Origin: Pseudomonas hamedanensis
Lineage (GTDB): Bacteria > Pseudomonadota > Gammaproteobacteria > Pseudomonadales > Pseudomonadaceae
Length of the DNA stretch: 64,000 bases
NCBI RefSeq assembly: GCF_014268595.2
Contig: NZ_CP077091.1
Location: 5,749,001-5,813,000, forward strand
Direction: 5' to 3'
Shown here: positions 18,222 to 26,181 of the stretch, piece by piece
How the letters are laid out: every line of letters starts with the position of its first letter
Position numbering within the stretch: position 1 is the first letter of the stretch
Notes under the pieces: model-generated
Told to the model about the DNA's origin: nothing
Database searches by the model: none
The model's input: only the letters and a program-made list of their open reading frames with translations
Position numbers and translations under genes: made by a program

Positions 18222-19157
18222 CTAATTCGTACGCGCTTCCGCCGGAACGGCTTTCTCCTCCACTGCCGGGGGCTGCGCCGGCCGCCGCCACTGCGGCAGG
18301 CTGATCAGCAGCACGGCGCTGATGATCACCAGCATTGCCAGCGCCTCCTCTATGCCAATGGTCTCGCCGACAAACACGATGCCCAGCAGCACCGCCACCG
18401 CCGGATTGACGTAGGCATAACTGGTCGCCGCCGCCGGACGCACGTGCTTGAGCAAATACATATAGGCATTGAAAGCGATGATCGAACCAAAAACGATCAG
18501 ATACGCCAGCGCCAACCAGCCTTCGAGCGGTGGCATGGCGTGCAACTGCTCGCCACTCACGACGCTGCCGATCAACAGCACCACGCCACCGACGAGCATT
18601 TCCACGGCACTGGCCATCGCCCCCGCCGGCAACGGCAGGTGCCGGCTCCACACTGAACCGAACGCCCAGCTCGCGGCCGCGAAAATCAGCAACGTCGCCC
18701 CCAGCGGACTCGATTGCAGATTGGAGCCCATGTTGAGCATCGCGATGCCAATGATCCCCAGCACCACCCCGGCCCATTCCAGTCGCGTGTTCCGTGCGCC
18801 CCAGAAATAGCCGCACAGCAACGTGAACAGCGGCACCGTCGCCACGGCCAGCGCAGCGACGCCGGACGCCACGCCCGTATGCTCGGCGACACTGACCGCA
18901 CCATTGCCAAAGCTGAGCAGCAGAATCCCGATGATCCCCGCCGCTTTCCACTGCGCCCAGGTCGGCGCCGGCGCACCGCGCCAGCGCAGAAAGCCGTACA
19001 TCAGGCTGCCAGCGATGACGAAGCGCACCCCGGCCAGCAACAGCGGTGGCCAGTATTCGACGCCGATGCGAATCACCAGATAGGTCGATCCCCAAATCAC
19101 ATACAGCGCAAAAAACGCGGCAATCAACGGCAAGGAAAAACGGCGCAAGGCAGGCAT
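18222..19157 (-). CDS. EamA/DMT-family exporter
   Basis: A 311-aa membrane protein with two EamA repeats and about ten hydrophobic segments. Markers are FFALYVIWGSTYLVIRIGVE near the start and FGSIIAFNAYMYLLKHVRPA with YAYVNPAVAVLLGIVFVGE near the end, typical of YedA/RhaT-type exporters. The ATG at 19157 is chosen over a TTG two codons upstream. It diverges from an Lrp-type regulator 165 bases away, a layout common for amino acid exporters under Lrp/AsnC control; this link is inference. Confidence 0.87.
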   Translation of the reverse strand: MPALRRFSLPLIAAFFALYVIWGSTYLVIRIGVEYWPPLLLAGVRFVIAGSLMYGFLRWRGAPAPTWAQWKAAGIIGILLLSFGNGAVSVAEHTGVASGVAALAVATVPLFTLLCGYFWGARNTRLEWAGVVLGIIGIAMLNMGSNLQSSPLGATLLIFAAASWAFGSVWSRHLPLPAGAMASAVEMLVGGVVLLIGSVVSGEQLHAMPPLEGWLALAYLIVFGSIIAFNAYMYLLKHVRPAAATSYAYVNPAVAVLLGIVFVGETIGIEEALAMLVIISAVLLISLPQWRRPAQPPAVEEKAVPAEARTN

Positions 19158-19321
19158 GGGCAACTCGACAGTCAGATTTCTGTGGACGGATTATTCTAGA
19201 AAGGCCGCCGCGCAAAAATAAGTTACAAAACCTGTTTATCTGGCCGGTACACTTTTGAAATCACGGAGATCAGCGGAATAAAGCGCGATTTCGAAAGTCT
19301 GGCATTTTCAAGAGGTGCGCC

Positions 19322-19774
19322 TTGGACAAATACGACCGCATGCTGCTCAGCGCCCTGTTGGAAAACGGTCGCGCGTCCTACGCCGATCTGGCGCGCAAAG
19401 TGAATCTCTCCGCCCCCGCCGTCGCCGAGCGCGTGGCCAAGCTTGAGGCGTCCGGGGTGATCACCGGGTATCAGGCGAAAATCGACCTGGCGAAAATCGG
19501 CCTGCCGATCCAGTGCGTTATCGAATTGCGCCTGAACCAGCATGGCAACCAGAAGACCTACGACGAACTGATCAAAATCCCGCAAATCACCGAATGCCAC
19601 CGGGTCACGGGCGACCCGTGCGTGATCATGCAGGCGGCGGTGGGCTCGATGCCGGAACTCGAGGAGTTGATCAATCGGGTGGCGACGTTTGGTTTCAGCA
19701 AGACTTCGATCGTGCTGTCGAGCGCCGTCGAAAAGCGCGTGCCGCTCGGCCATATCGAAAGCAACGGCAAATAA
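19322..19774 (+). CDS. Lrp/AsnC-family transcriptional regulator
   Basis: A 150-aa regulator. Residues 1-50 are the winged helix (MDKYDRMLLSALLENGRASY, then VNLSAPAVAERVAKLE as recognition helix), followed by the RAM ligand/oligomerisation domain. The start appears to be TTG at 19322: it gives the standard MDKYD opening, and AGAGGTG sits about eight bases upstream. The in-frame ATG at 19340 would cut into helix one. Probable target: the divergent EamA exporter. Confidence 0.9.
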   Translation: MDKYDRMLLSALLENGRASYADLARKVNLSAPAVAERVAKLEASGVITGYQAKIDLAKIGLPIQCVIELRLNQHGNQKTYDELIKIPQITECHRVTGDPCVIMQAAVGSMPELEELINRVATFGFSKTSIVLSSAVEKRVPLGHIESNGK

Positions 19775-19795
19775 TCAGGCCCCCCGAAGTCCAAA

Positions 19796-19885
19796 TGTGG
19801 GAGCGGGCTTGCTCGCGAAGAGGCCGTATCAGACAACAACGCTTTGAATGACACACCGTATTCGCGAGCAAGCCCGCTCCCACAG
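19796..19885. repeat. REP pair, GGGAGCGGGCTTGCTCGCGA family
   Basis: Two inverted copies of TGTGGGAGCGGGCTTGCTCG end in TGTGGGAG/CTCCCACA, between the Lrp and exonuclease genes (convergent). Related units are at 32073, 44974, 49312 and 55263. Confidence 0.9.
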
Positions 19886-19909
19886 GGGCCTTTGTGTCGG
19901 GGTCTGGGA

Positions 19910-20515
19910 TCAGCGATAACGCTGCAAATGCTCGCCCACTTTGGCCGCAGGGACTTTCTGCAATTTGCACAGCAGATCGTGGTTGAGTTCACGCACGCCG
20001 TGCTTGCTACGCAACTCATCGGCCAGATGCGCCATCAGATTGGCCGCCATCTCGGCATCGGCCATGGCCCGGTGAGCCTGGCCGGTGTGCGGCAGACGCG
20101 CGAAGGTGGTCAGCGTGCCGAGCTTGTGATTCGGCGCCGCCGGCATCAGCCGCCGCGCCAGCAACAGCGAGCAGGCAAAATTCTGCAGACGTGTGCGTTT
20201 GATCCGCCCCAGTTCAAAATCCCAGAACTTCTGGTCGAACGAAGCGTTGTGCGCCAGCAATGGCGTGCAGCCGACGAACTCGTTGACCTCTTCCATCACG
20301 CGCTCGGCCGACGGCGCGGTGCGCAGCATGGCGTTGCTGATACCGGTCAGTTGTTCGATGAACGCGGGGACGCGCACGCCGGCGTTCATCAGGCTCTGGT
20401 AACGCTCGACGATGCGGCCGTTTTCCAGCATGACCACGGCGATTTCCGTAGCGCGGCAACTGCTGTTCGGCGACAGGCCGGTGGTTTCAAAGTCGATGAC
20501 TGCAATGCGTTCCAA
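19910..20515 (-). CDS. DEDDh-type 3'-5' exonuclease
   Basis: About 201 aa. Exonuclease motifs are complete: Exo I IDFETTG (Asp, Glu), Exo II AHNASFDQKFWDFE (Asp), Exo III HRAMADAEMAANL (His, Asp). This is a DnaQ-like fold acting on DNA or RNA 3' ends. The start is probably the TTG at 20515, giving MERIAVIDFETTG, with CGGAG upstream; no ATG lies in a better place. It sits 22 bases downstream of the NYN-domain gene on the same strand, so the two nucleases are likely co-expressed. Confidence 0.85.
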   Translation of the reverse strand: MERIAVIDFETTGLSPNSSCRATEIAVVMLENGRIVERYQSLMNAGVRVPAFIEQLTGISNAMLRTAPSAERVMEEVNEFVGCTPLLAHNASFDQKFWDFELGRIKRTRLQNFACSLLLARRLMPAAPNHKLGTLTTFARLPHTGQAHRAMADAEMAANLMAHLADELRSKHGVRELNHDLLCKLQKVPAAKVGEHLQRYR

Positions 20516-20537
20516 ACCGGGTTCAACTCCGTTCAAA

Positions 20538-21017
20538 TCAATTCTTGAGCAACAGTGCGCCTTCGATCGGCACATAACGGCTGGCGGCGCGAATCAGCGA
20601 GTTGGCCGTCAGGCCGGGCACGCCATAAGCGACCGCTTGCACGCCGTGTTTGTTGATGATGCGTTCGAGCAGCATGTCGAAATCGCCATCACCGGAGGCC
20701 AGGACGATTTCGTCGACATGGTCGGCGGCGTCCATGATATCGAGAGTGATGCCAACGTCCCAGTCGCCCTTGGCCGAGCCGTCACTGCGCTGGATGTAGG
20801 GCTTGAGCTTCACGGTGAAGCCGAGATTGCGCAGGATCTGCTGAAACTGCTGCTGCTTGCTGTCGCCCCGGTCGATTGCGTAGGCATAGGCCTCGACGAT
20901 CTGCCCGTCCTTGCTGATGTCCGCCCACAGCGCGGCGTAGTTGAAGTGGCAACCATAGGCCTGACGCACGGTGTAGTAGAGGTTCTGCACATCGGCGAAC
21001 ACTGCGATTTTTTTCAC
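20538..21017 (-). CDS. NYN-domain (LabA/DUF88-like) putative ribonuclease
   Basis: A 159-aa PIN-like fold protein. The NYN acidic cluster is present: VFADVQNLYY (Asp8), DWDVGITLDIMD and LASGDGDFDMLLE. The start is GTG at 21017 with AGGA seven bases upstream, giving MKKIAVFADVQNLYY. NYN proteins are single-strand RNases or regulators; this short form is a stand-alone domain. It is followed by a DEDDh exonuclease, which suggests a shared nucleic-acid role. Confidence 0.85.
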   Translation of the reverse strand: MKKIAVFADVQNLYYTVRQAYGCHFNYAALWADISKDGQIVEAYAYAIDRGDSKQQQFQQILRNLGFTVKLKPYIQRSDGSAKGDWDVGITLDIMDAADHVDEIVLASGDGDFDMLLERIINKHGVQAVAYGVPGLTANSLIRAASRYVPIEGALLLKN

Positions 21018-21153
21018 CGGAGTTCCTGGGCGCACGAGCGCACGAAGCGGGATCAGGCGATCGGGCCTGAAAAAGGCGCTCAGTATGCCAGCCAAGAGAA
21101 AGATTCAGCGAATAATCGCCGGCTGGCGCCGAGGTGTCCCTGACAAACGGTGT

Positions 21154-21258
21154 TGTGGCGAGGGGATTTATCCCCGCTGGGCTGCGCAGCAGTCCTCTCT
21201 CCAATTAGGAAAAGCGGGGCTGCTGCGCAGCCCAACGGGGATAAATCCCCTCGCCACA
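21154..21258. repeat. Inverted repeat, TGTGGCGAGGGGATTTATCC family
   Basis: Two arms of TGTGGCGAGGGGATTTATCC continue into GGGCTGCGCAGC, in opposite orientation with a short A/T-rich spacer. The full arm pairs over about 35 bases. Other copies are at 39205 and 42994. It lies between the NYN gene and the DUF2076 gene. Confidence 0.9.
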
Positions 21259-21286
21259 GGGTCGATGTCAGCCTTGAAAGGCTGTG

Positions 21287-22045
21287 TCAGACGAACGAGT
21301 CGTCATCATCGAAGAACGATGAATTGTCAGCGCTGTAATCGGCGTCGGTAAACCCGGCCTGATCGTTGCCAGAGAACCCGTTATCCGCCACACGCGGCTC
21401 ATCGCCCCAGCCGTTATTGCTCTGGTCGGCCACCTGCGCCGGTTCTTCCTTGATCACCTCGACGATTTCCTCAGGCGCCTGGTTGTGATGGAACAGGCTG
21501 CTGATGCCCTGCGCCAGCATTACACCGCCGGCCACGCCCGCGGCGGTTTTCAGCGCGCCGCCGAGGAAGCTGTTGCCCGCCGCCGGGGCTGCCTGCTGCG
21601 CATAGTTGGGCGGCGCGGCGCCGAAGTTCTGTTGAGGGGCCGGCGCCTGGAAGCTCTGCTGCGGCGCCGGCTCACGCCAACCGCCAGTGGACGCCGGGGC
21701 ATTTTGCGTCGACGCCGGACGCGAACTGCCGCCGCCAAAGATGCTCGACAGAAAACCACCCGCACCGCTCGGTGCAGGCGCGCTGCCCTGGGCCTTCGCC
21801 GCTTGCAAATCGGCCTGCAAACGCTGGACTTGCTCGGTCAGTTGCTTGTTCTGTTCGTCGAGGCTCTTGAGCGCCGCCTCTTGCACCAGAATCGCCTGGG
21901 TCATGAAATAGCCTGCCGCCGGCTGGCGGGTCAGGTGTTCCTTGATCCGCGCCTCGGCCTGGGCGTCGCGCGGGGCTGCCTCCGTTTCGGCCTGTTGCAG
22001 CCGGGAAAACAGTCCATCGATCAGGGTTTGCTCTTCGCTGTTCAT
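21287..22045 (-). CDS. DUF2076 family protein
   Basis: A 252-aa protein. Residues 1-90 are helical with a coiled-coil run (MNSEEQTLIDGLFSRLQQAE and the stretch around KSLDEQNKQLTEQVQRLQ). A low-complexity Ala/Gln/Pro segment follows, then a Gly/Ala-rich possible membrane-associated stretch (AAGVAGGVMLAQGISSLF). The tail is strongly acidic, ending FFDDDDSFV. This layout is that of the DUF2076 family, whose function is unknown. The ATG at 22045 gives the conserved start. It is a single gene. Confidence 0.85.
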   Translation of the reverse strand: MNSEEQTLIDGLFSRLQQAETEAAPRDAQAEARIKEHLTRQPAAGYFMTQAILVQEAALKSLDEQNKQLTEQVQRLQADLQAAKAQGSAPAPSGAGGFLSSIFGGGSSRPASTQNAPASTGGWREPAPQQSFQAPAPQQNFGAAPPNYAQQAAPAAGNSFLGGALKTAAGVAGGVMLAQGISSLFHHNQAPEEIVEVIKEEPAQVADQSNNGWGDEPRVADNGFSGNDQAGFTDADYSADNSSFFDDDDSFV

Positions 22046-22223
22046 GGCGACCTCGTAGATTGCCGGGGATAACGTTGCCCTCGTCCACATTGGCCGAGGT
22101 GCCTCCCTGTAATGGAGACGGTGACAAAACGTTTCAATGACCTTTACCGAATGTTTACGTTTGTGTCGCGCCAGTCATCATCGGTTAAAGTGAGCCACTG
22201 TTTTCGACCTGCGATACCGACTG

Positions 22224-22898
22224 ATGAATGCCCTCGAAGTACTGCGCGACTCTTTGTATTTTTTCAAACGCCATCTGGGCAGCATCGTGCAGTTGTGCCT
22301 GCCGCTGGTGATCGTCGAGGCGTTCCTGCAACAGGCGGTCGATCACGCCACCGGACCCGAGAGCTTCTCGGGGATCAGCATCATCGTCGGCCTGCTGGTG
22401 TATCCGCTGTACACCGCCGCGCTGATTCTGTTTCTCGATGCGCGCAGCCGCGGTGAGTCGCCACGCAACCGCGACCTGCTGGCGATGGCCGCGACCCTGT
22501 GGCCGCGCTTCGCCGTGCTCACCGCGCTCAACACCTTGCTGATCCTGCTGGGGCTGTCGCTGTATTTCCTGCCCGGGCTGATGCTGATGGTCATGCTCGC
22601 CTTTGGCGAATACCTGCTGGTGCTGCGTGGCCTCGGGCCGTTGCAGGCGATGAAGGAAAGCCTGCGCCTGACCCGTGGGCATTTCTGGCGCATTCTGCTG
22701 TGCATCCTCTGTGTGATGACGCCCTTGTGGTTGCTCAAGGGCGCCACCCTGGCGGTGTACCCGGAGCCGCAAAACCCGCTGGTCGCCGTGCTGATCGACA
22801 GTGCCCACAGCTTCCTGCAACTGTTCACCAGCGTGGTGCTGTTCCGCCTGTTCATGCTGATCAGCCAATTGCCTGAGAAAAATGACGGAGCGGTCTGA
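22224..22898 (+). CDS. YciC-family inner-membrane protein
   Basis: A 224-aa protein with about six hydrophobic segments. It starts MNALEVLRDSLYFFKRHLG, the usual opening of the YciC/UPF0259-type family, and has the amphipathic GLGPLQAMKESLRLTRGHFW between membrane helices, also typical. The function is unknown. The gene begins about 180 bases from the divergent DUF2076 gene and is followed by an EEP hydrolase gene after 75 bases. Confidence 0.82.
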   Translation: MNALEVLRDSLYFFKRHLGSIVQLCLPLVIVEAFLQQAVDHATGPESFSGISIIVGLLVYPLYTAALILFLDARSRGESPRNRDLLAMAATLWPRFAVLTALNTLLILLGLSLYFLPGLMLMVMLAFGEYLLVLRGLGPLQAMKESLRLTRGHFWRILLCILCVMTPLWLLKGATLAVYPEPQNPLVAVLIDSAHSFLQLFTSVVLFRLFMLISQLPEKNDGAV

Positions 22899-22973
22899 CC
22901 GCTCGCCGCTTGGGCTTCGCGGTTGCCGTCAGGTATGCTCGGGGCCACTTTCTGTAACGCTATAAGCCGAGCC

Positions 22974-24053
22974 ATGACCCGTCTGCTGCGCTACACCCTG
23001 TTGCTCGTTGTGCTCGCCATCGTCTTGCTCGGCGTACTGACGTTCAGCCTGACCTGGCGCCCCGCCGCCCGCGAAACCCTGCCAGTCAGTTGCAGCGCCA
23101 CGGCGCCGACACTGGTGCCGGGGCAAGCGCTGAAAGTCATGACCTGGAACGTGCAATTTCTCGCCGGCAAGCGTTACGTGTTCTGGCATGACCTGGCCCA
23201 GGGCGACGATGAAGCGCCGACCCTGGAAGACATGGCGTTCAGCCTCGACGAAGTGGCCCGAGTGATTCGCGACGAGCAGCCCGACGTGGTGCTGTTGCAG
23301 GAACTCGACGACGGCGCCAAGGCCAGCGATTACCAGAACCAGCTAAAACTGTTGCAGGACCGACTCGCCGATCTGTATCCGTGCAGCGTCAGTGCATTCG
23401 ACTGGAAGGCCGATTTTGTCCCGCAGCCGCACCTCTACGGCAGCGTCGGCCGGCAACTGGTCACGTTGAGCCGCTATCGCATCGAACACGCCGAACGCCT
23501 GCAATTGCCGGTGGCGTCAGGCAACTTCATCAGCCGCCAGTTTCAGCCGCGCAATGCCCTGCTGGCGAGCAAACTGCCGCTCAGCGATGGTGGGCAACTG
23601 ACCGTTTTCAATACCCATCTGGAGCGCGCCCGGCAGCCAGACGACACTTTGCGCAGGCAAATGAGCGCCGTGGCCAAGGTGCTCGACAAATATGAAAGCC
23701 AGGGCCTGCCATGGCTGATCGGTGGCGATTTCAACCTGCTGCCCCTCGGCCAGTATCGCCGCCTGCCCGCCGAGCAGCGCACGCCTTACGCCGCCGACAG
23801 CGAACTGCACCTGCTGTGGGATAAATATCCAATGATCCCGACCAACAGCGAAGCCAGCGGTATCGACCGCGCCCGCTGGCTGACCCACTACCCCAACGAT
23901 CCTGGCCTCAACGGCCCGGATCGCACGGTGGATTATCTGTTTTACAGTCCCAGGATCAAACGGCTCCAGGCGCGGGTCCGACAGGACGACACCTTGCGGA
24001 TCTCCGACCACCTGCCGGTGATTGCACGGTTTCTGCTGCCGGCGGCACCCTGA
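22974..24053 (+). CDS. Endonuclease/exonuclease/phosphatase-family hydrolase, membrane-anchored
   Basis: A 359-aa protein. An N-terminal transmembrane anchor (LLRYTLLLVVLAIVLLGVL) is followed by the EEP metal-dependent phosphodiesterase fold: MTWNVQFLAG (metal Asn), DVVLLQELDD (metal Glu), FNTHLERARQ, GGDFNLLPLGQY (Asp, Asn) and the C-terminal ISDHLPVIARF (Asp-His). All catalytic elements are present. Substrates in this fold range from nucleic acids to phosphoinositides, so none can be named. The ATG at 22974 gives a clean anchor. Confidence 0.85.
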   Translation: MTRLLRYTLLLVVLAIVLLGVLTFSLTWRPAARETLPVSCSATAPTLVPGQALKVMTWNVQFLAGKRYVFWHDLAQGDDEAPTLEDMAFSLDEVARVIRDEQPDVVLLQELDDGAKASDYQNQLKLLQDRLADLYPCSVSAFDWKADFVPQPHLYGSVGRQLVTLSRYRIEHAERLQLPVASGNFISRQFQPRNALLASKLPLSDGGQLTVFNTHLERARQPDDTLRRQMSAVAKVLDKYESQGLPWLIGGDFNLLPLGQYRRLPAEQRTPYAADSELHLLWDKYPMIPTNSEASGIDRARWLTHYPNDPGLNGPDRTVDYLFYSPRIKRLQARVRQDDTLRISDHLPVIARFLLPAAP

Positions 24054-24106
24054 CCCCAAGCGGTACTCAACGGGCCGACCGCCTCGAATTCAAGACATGG
24101 AATAGC

Positions 24107-25027
24107 ATGAAGATCTTATTGGTATGCAAGGACATCGGTGGCTATGCGCGCAAGCTGGCAGAGCACCTGAGTATCGATCATGAGGTTTGCTTCATCGATA
24201 CCGCTGCGCTGGCCAAACCTTTCGATCGCGCGCCGAAGATCTTGCGGCGCCCGCTCAATCGCTGGTCGCAGTTGCGCCAGTTCAGCAAGGCCGTGGCGAC
24301 TGGCGGGCGCTTCGACGTCGCCCTGATCATCAACCCGGCGCAAATCGACCCGAAGCAACTGGCGACAGGGCTTAACGCTTGCGAGCGCAAGATCGCCTAC
24401 CTCTACGACAGTTTCAGTCGCTGGCCCATGAGCCGTGAAGCGTTGGCGGTGTACGACGAAGTGTTCTCCTTCGACCCGCAGAATGCCGAGCAATACGGTC
24501 TGAAAACACTGCACAACTTCATTTACGACGACTACGTCGAGGATGGCGATGCCGGCGAATATGCCGCTTTTGTGGTGATGGCCGGGAAAGATCGCGTGCC
24601 TGCGCTGGAAGGTCTGGCCAGAGCATTCGATCAGTTAGGCGTGACCGACTACAAATTTCTCGTGCAATGCAAACCGATTCCCGACGCGCATCCGGGCATC
24701 ACCTTTTTCGAGCAAAGAATGTCACTGGAATCGGTCGGCGATCTGGTGAAACGCTCGCGGATCATTCTGGACATTTCCAAGCCCGGCCAGGCCGGTTTGA
24801 GCTTCCGGTTTTTCGAAGCCATGGCCGCGCGCAAGAAAGTCATTACCACCAATAAGCATGTGCTCGATTACGACTTCTACAACCCGGCGAACATACTGGT
24901 GATCGATGAGGCGGAGCCGGTGATTCCGGCTTCGTTCATCTCTGCGCCGTATGTCGATATTCCTGAACCGATCTATCGCAAGTACACACTGCAAGGCTGG
25001 GTCGAGACAGTTTTTGCGCAGCGGTGA
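24107..25027 (+). CDS. CgeB-like putative glycosyltransferase
   Basis: A 306-aa soluble protein. The N-terminus MKILLVCKDIGGYARKLAEH and the C-terminal stretch RIILDISKPGQAGLSFRFFEAMAARKKVITTN look like the GT-B/CgeB-type C-terminal domain of proteins found in polysaccharide loci. The acceptor and donor are unknown. It stands alone among unrelated genes, with no other surface-polysaccharide gene beside it, and its base composition seems a little less GC-rich than its neighbours; horizontal origin is possible but not shown. Confidence 0.6.
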   Translation: MKILLVCKDIGGYARKLAEHLSIDHEVCFIDTAALAKPFDRAPKILRRPLNRWSQLRQFSKAVATGGRFDVALIINPAQIDPKQLATGLNACERKIAYLYDSFSRWPMSREALAVYDEVFSFDPQNAEQYGLKTLHNFIYDDYVEDGDAGEYAAFVVMAGKDRVPALEGLARAFDQLGVTDYKFLVQCKPIPDAHPGITFFEQRMSLESVGDLVKRSRIILDISKPGQAGLSFRFFEAMAARKKVITTNKHVLDYDFYNPANILVIDEAEPVIPASFISAPYVDIPEPIYRKYTLQGWVETVFAQR

Positions 25028-25039
25028 CAGCTCGCGAGG

Positions 25040-25465
25040 TCAGAGCCCCGGCGGAACGTAGCCCGGAACATAACGAACGTTGGCACACTTGCCGTGCAAT
25101 ATCCGCCCGTCTTCGATCAGGAACTGGGCGATCTTCTTCTGCTGATTGATCTTCGCCTGCAACTTGCAGGTAGAACTGTGCCCGACCTGTTGGTAGTGCT
25201 CGGTGTACACCATGCCATTGCCGGTATGGTTCATCGAAGTGCCGGCCGCTTCGGTGGTGGTCCAGCTCGCGGACTTGTACCAGGTCAGCACGGCCAAGGG
25301 TTCGCCGTTCGGAGCGGTTTCCTTTTGCATCGAATCGGGTGTGCCGAACAGGTCCAGCGCTTCCTGAAGGTCGCGTCCTTCCCAGCGGCTTTGCGCAATG
25401 CTGGAACAACCGGTCAAGAGCAACCCCGCCAACAGGGTTGTCAGCGATAAGCGTGTGTAAGTCAT
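25040..25465 (-). CDS. Small lipoprotein of unknown function
   Basis: 141 aa. The signal peptide ends in the lipobox LLLTGCSS, so the mature protein should carry lipid on Cys20. The body holds LQEALDLFGTPDSMQKE, a GxPD element like those in SmpA/OmlA-type outer-membrane lipoproteins, then a polar domain with two Cys (TCKLQAK, GKCANVRY) that could form a disulfide. It lies 13 bases downstream of another secreted protein gene on the same strand, so the two form a small operon. I cannot assign a function. Confidence 0.72.
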   Translation of the reverse strand: MTYTRLSLTTLLAGLLLTGCSSIAQSRWEGRDLQEALDLFGTPDSMQKETAPNGEPLAVLTWYKSASWTTTEAAGTSMNHTGNGMVYTEHYQQVGHSSTCKLQAKINQQKKIAQFLIEDGRILHGKCANVRYVPGYVPPGL

Positions 25466-25478
25466 TGGATGCCCCGGC

Positions 25479-26051
25479 TTATTTTTTCAGTTCGAGCAGG
25501 CTGTCGATGTTGTCCATCATCTGGCTCTTTTGCTGAATCGGCGCGAGCTTGAAGAACATCTGCTGCAGCATCTGGATCATCTGCAGATATTCCATCTTGC
25601 CCACGGCGGCCATGTCGTTTTTGGCGCGACTGCCCGGCGCACAGGCAAACTTCAGCGCTTGCTGGACCCAAAACTCTTTCGGGGTCTGCCATTGATTGGC
25701 AACTTTCAGATGACGCATGGTGTAAGCGAGACGCTCGATGGACTGGCCATTGATAAACCGTACCTTGCCCGTAGAGCACTGGGCTTCGATGTTGTAAACG
25801 TCGATCATCGGTTTGCCGGGTTCTTCATACACCAGCGTCACCGCAACCATGGTCGCGCCTTTGGTTTTTTCCGAAGGCACCACCGACATCGCATCGGCGA
25901 CGTACATGATGTTTTTCTGGGCAACGCCGTTGCCGTAGATAATCCACCAGTCGCCCGCCGGGTTCGGCTCTTCGGCGATGGCCGAACCGGAGGCGGCCAG
26001 CAGCGCAGCCGACAAGAAGATGATCTTCTTGAACTTGAAGAAAGATGACAT
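25479..26051 (-). CDS. Secreted protein of unknown function
   Basis: 190 aa with signal peptide MSSFFKFKKIIFLSAALLAASGSAIA. The mature part (DWWIIYGNGVAQKNIMYVAD, then VYNIEAQCSTGKVRF) loosely recalls the surface-adhesin E domain; I hold this as a weak suggestion. The C-terminal third is Met/Gln-rich and helical (MEYLQMIQMLQQMFFKL). The ATG at 26051 is used; an upstream in-frame ATG would spoil the signal peptide. The lipoprotein gene follows directly and may be a partner. Confidence 0.7.
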   Translation of the reverse strand: MSSFFKFKKIIFLSAALLAASGSAIAEEPNPAGDWWIIYGNGVAQKNIMYVADAMSVVPSEKTKGATMVAVTLVYEEPGKPMIDVYNIEAQCSTGKVRFINGQSIERLAYTMRHLKVANQWQTPKEFWVQQALKFACAPGSRAKNDMAAVGKMEYLQMIQMLQQMFFKLAPIQQKSQMMDNIDSLLELKK

Positions 26052-26181
26052 GGGCAGTTCCGTTCCTTGGGCAAAGGTTGCCAGGCAGCAACACTCGTTG
26101 TGGGTCAGGCCGCGATTTTGGGAGCCTGAACAAACAAGGGCAATTAGCACGGATGGGCTAATGGCACGTGGCTATTGCTGT

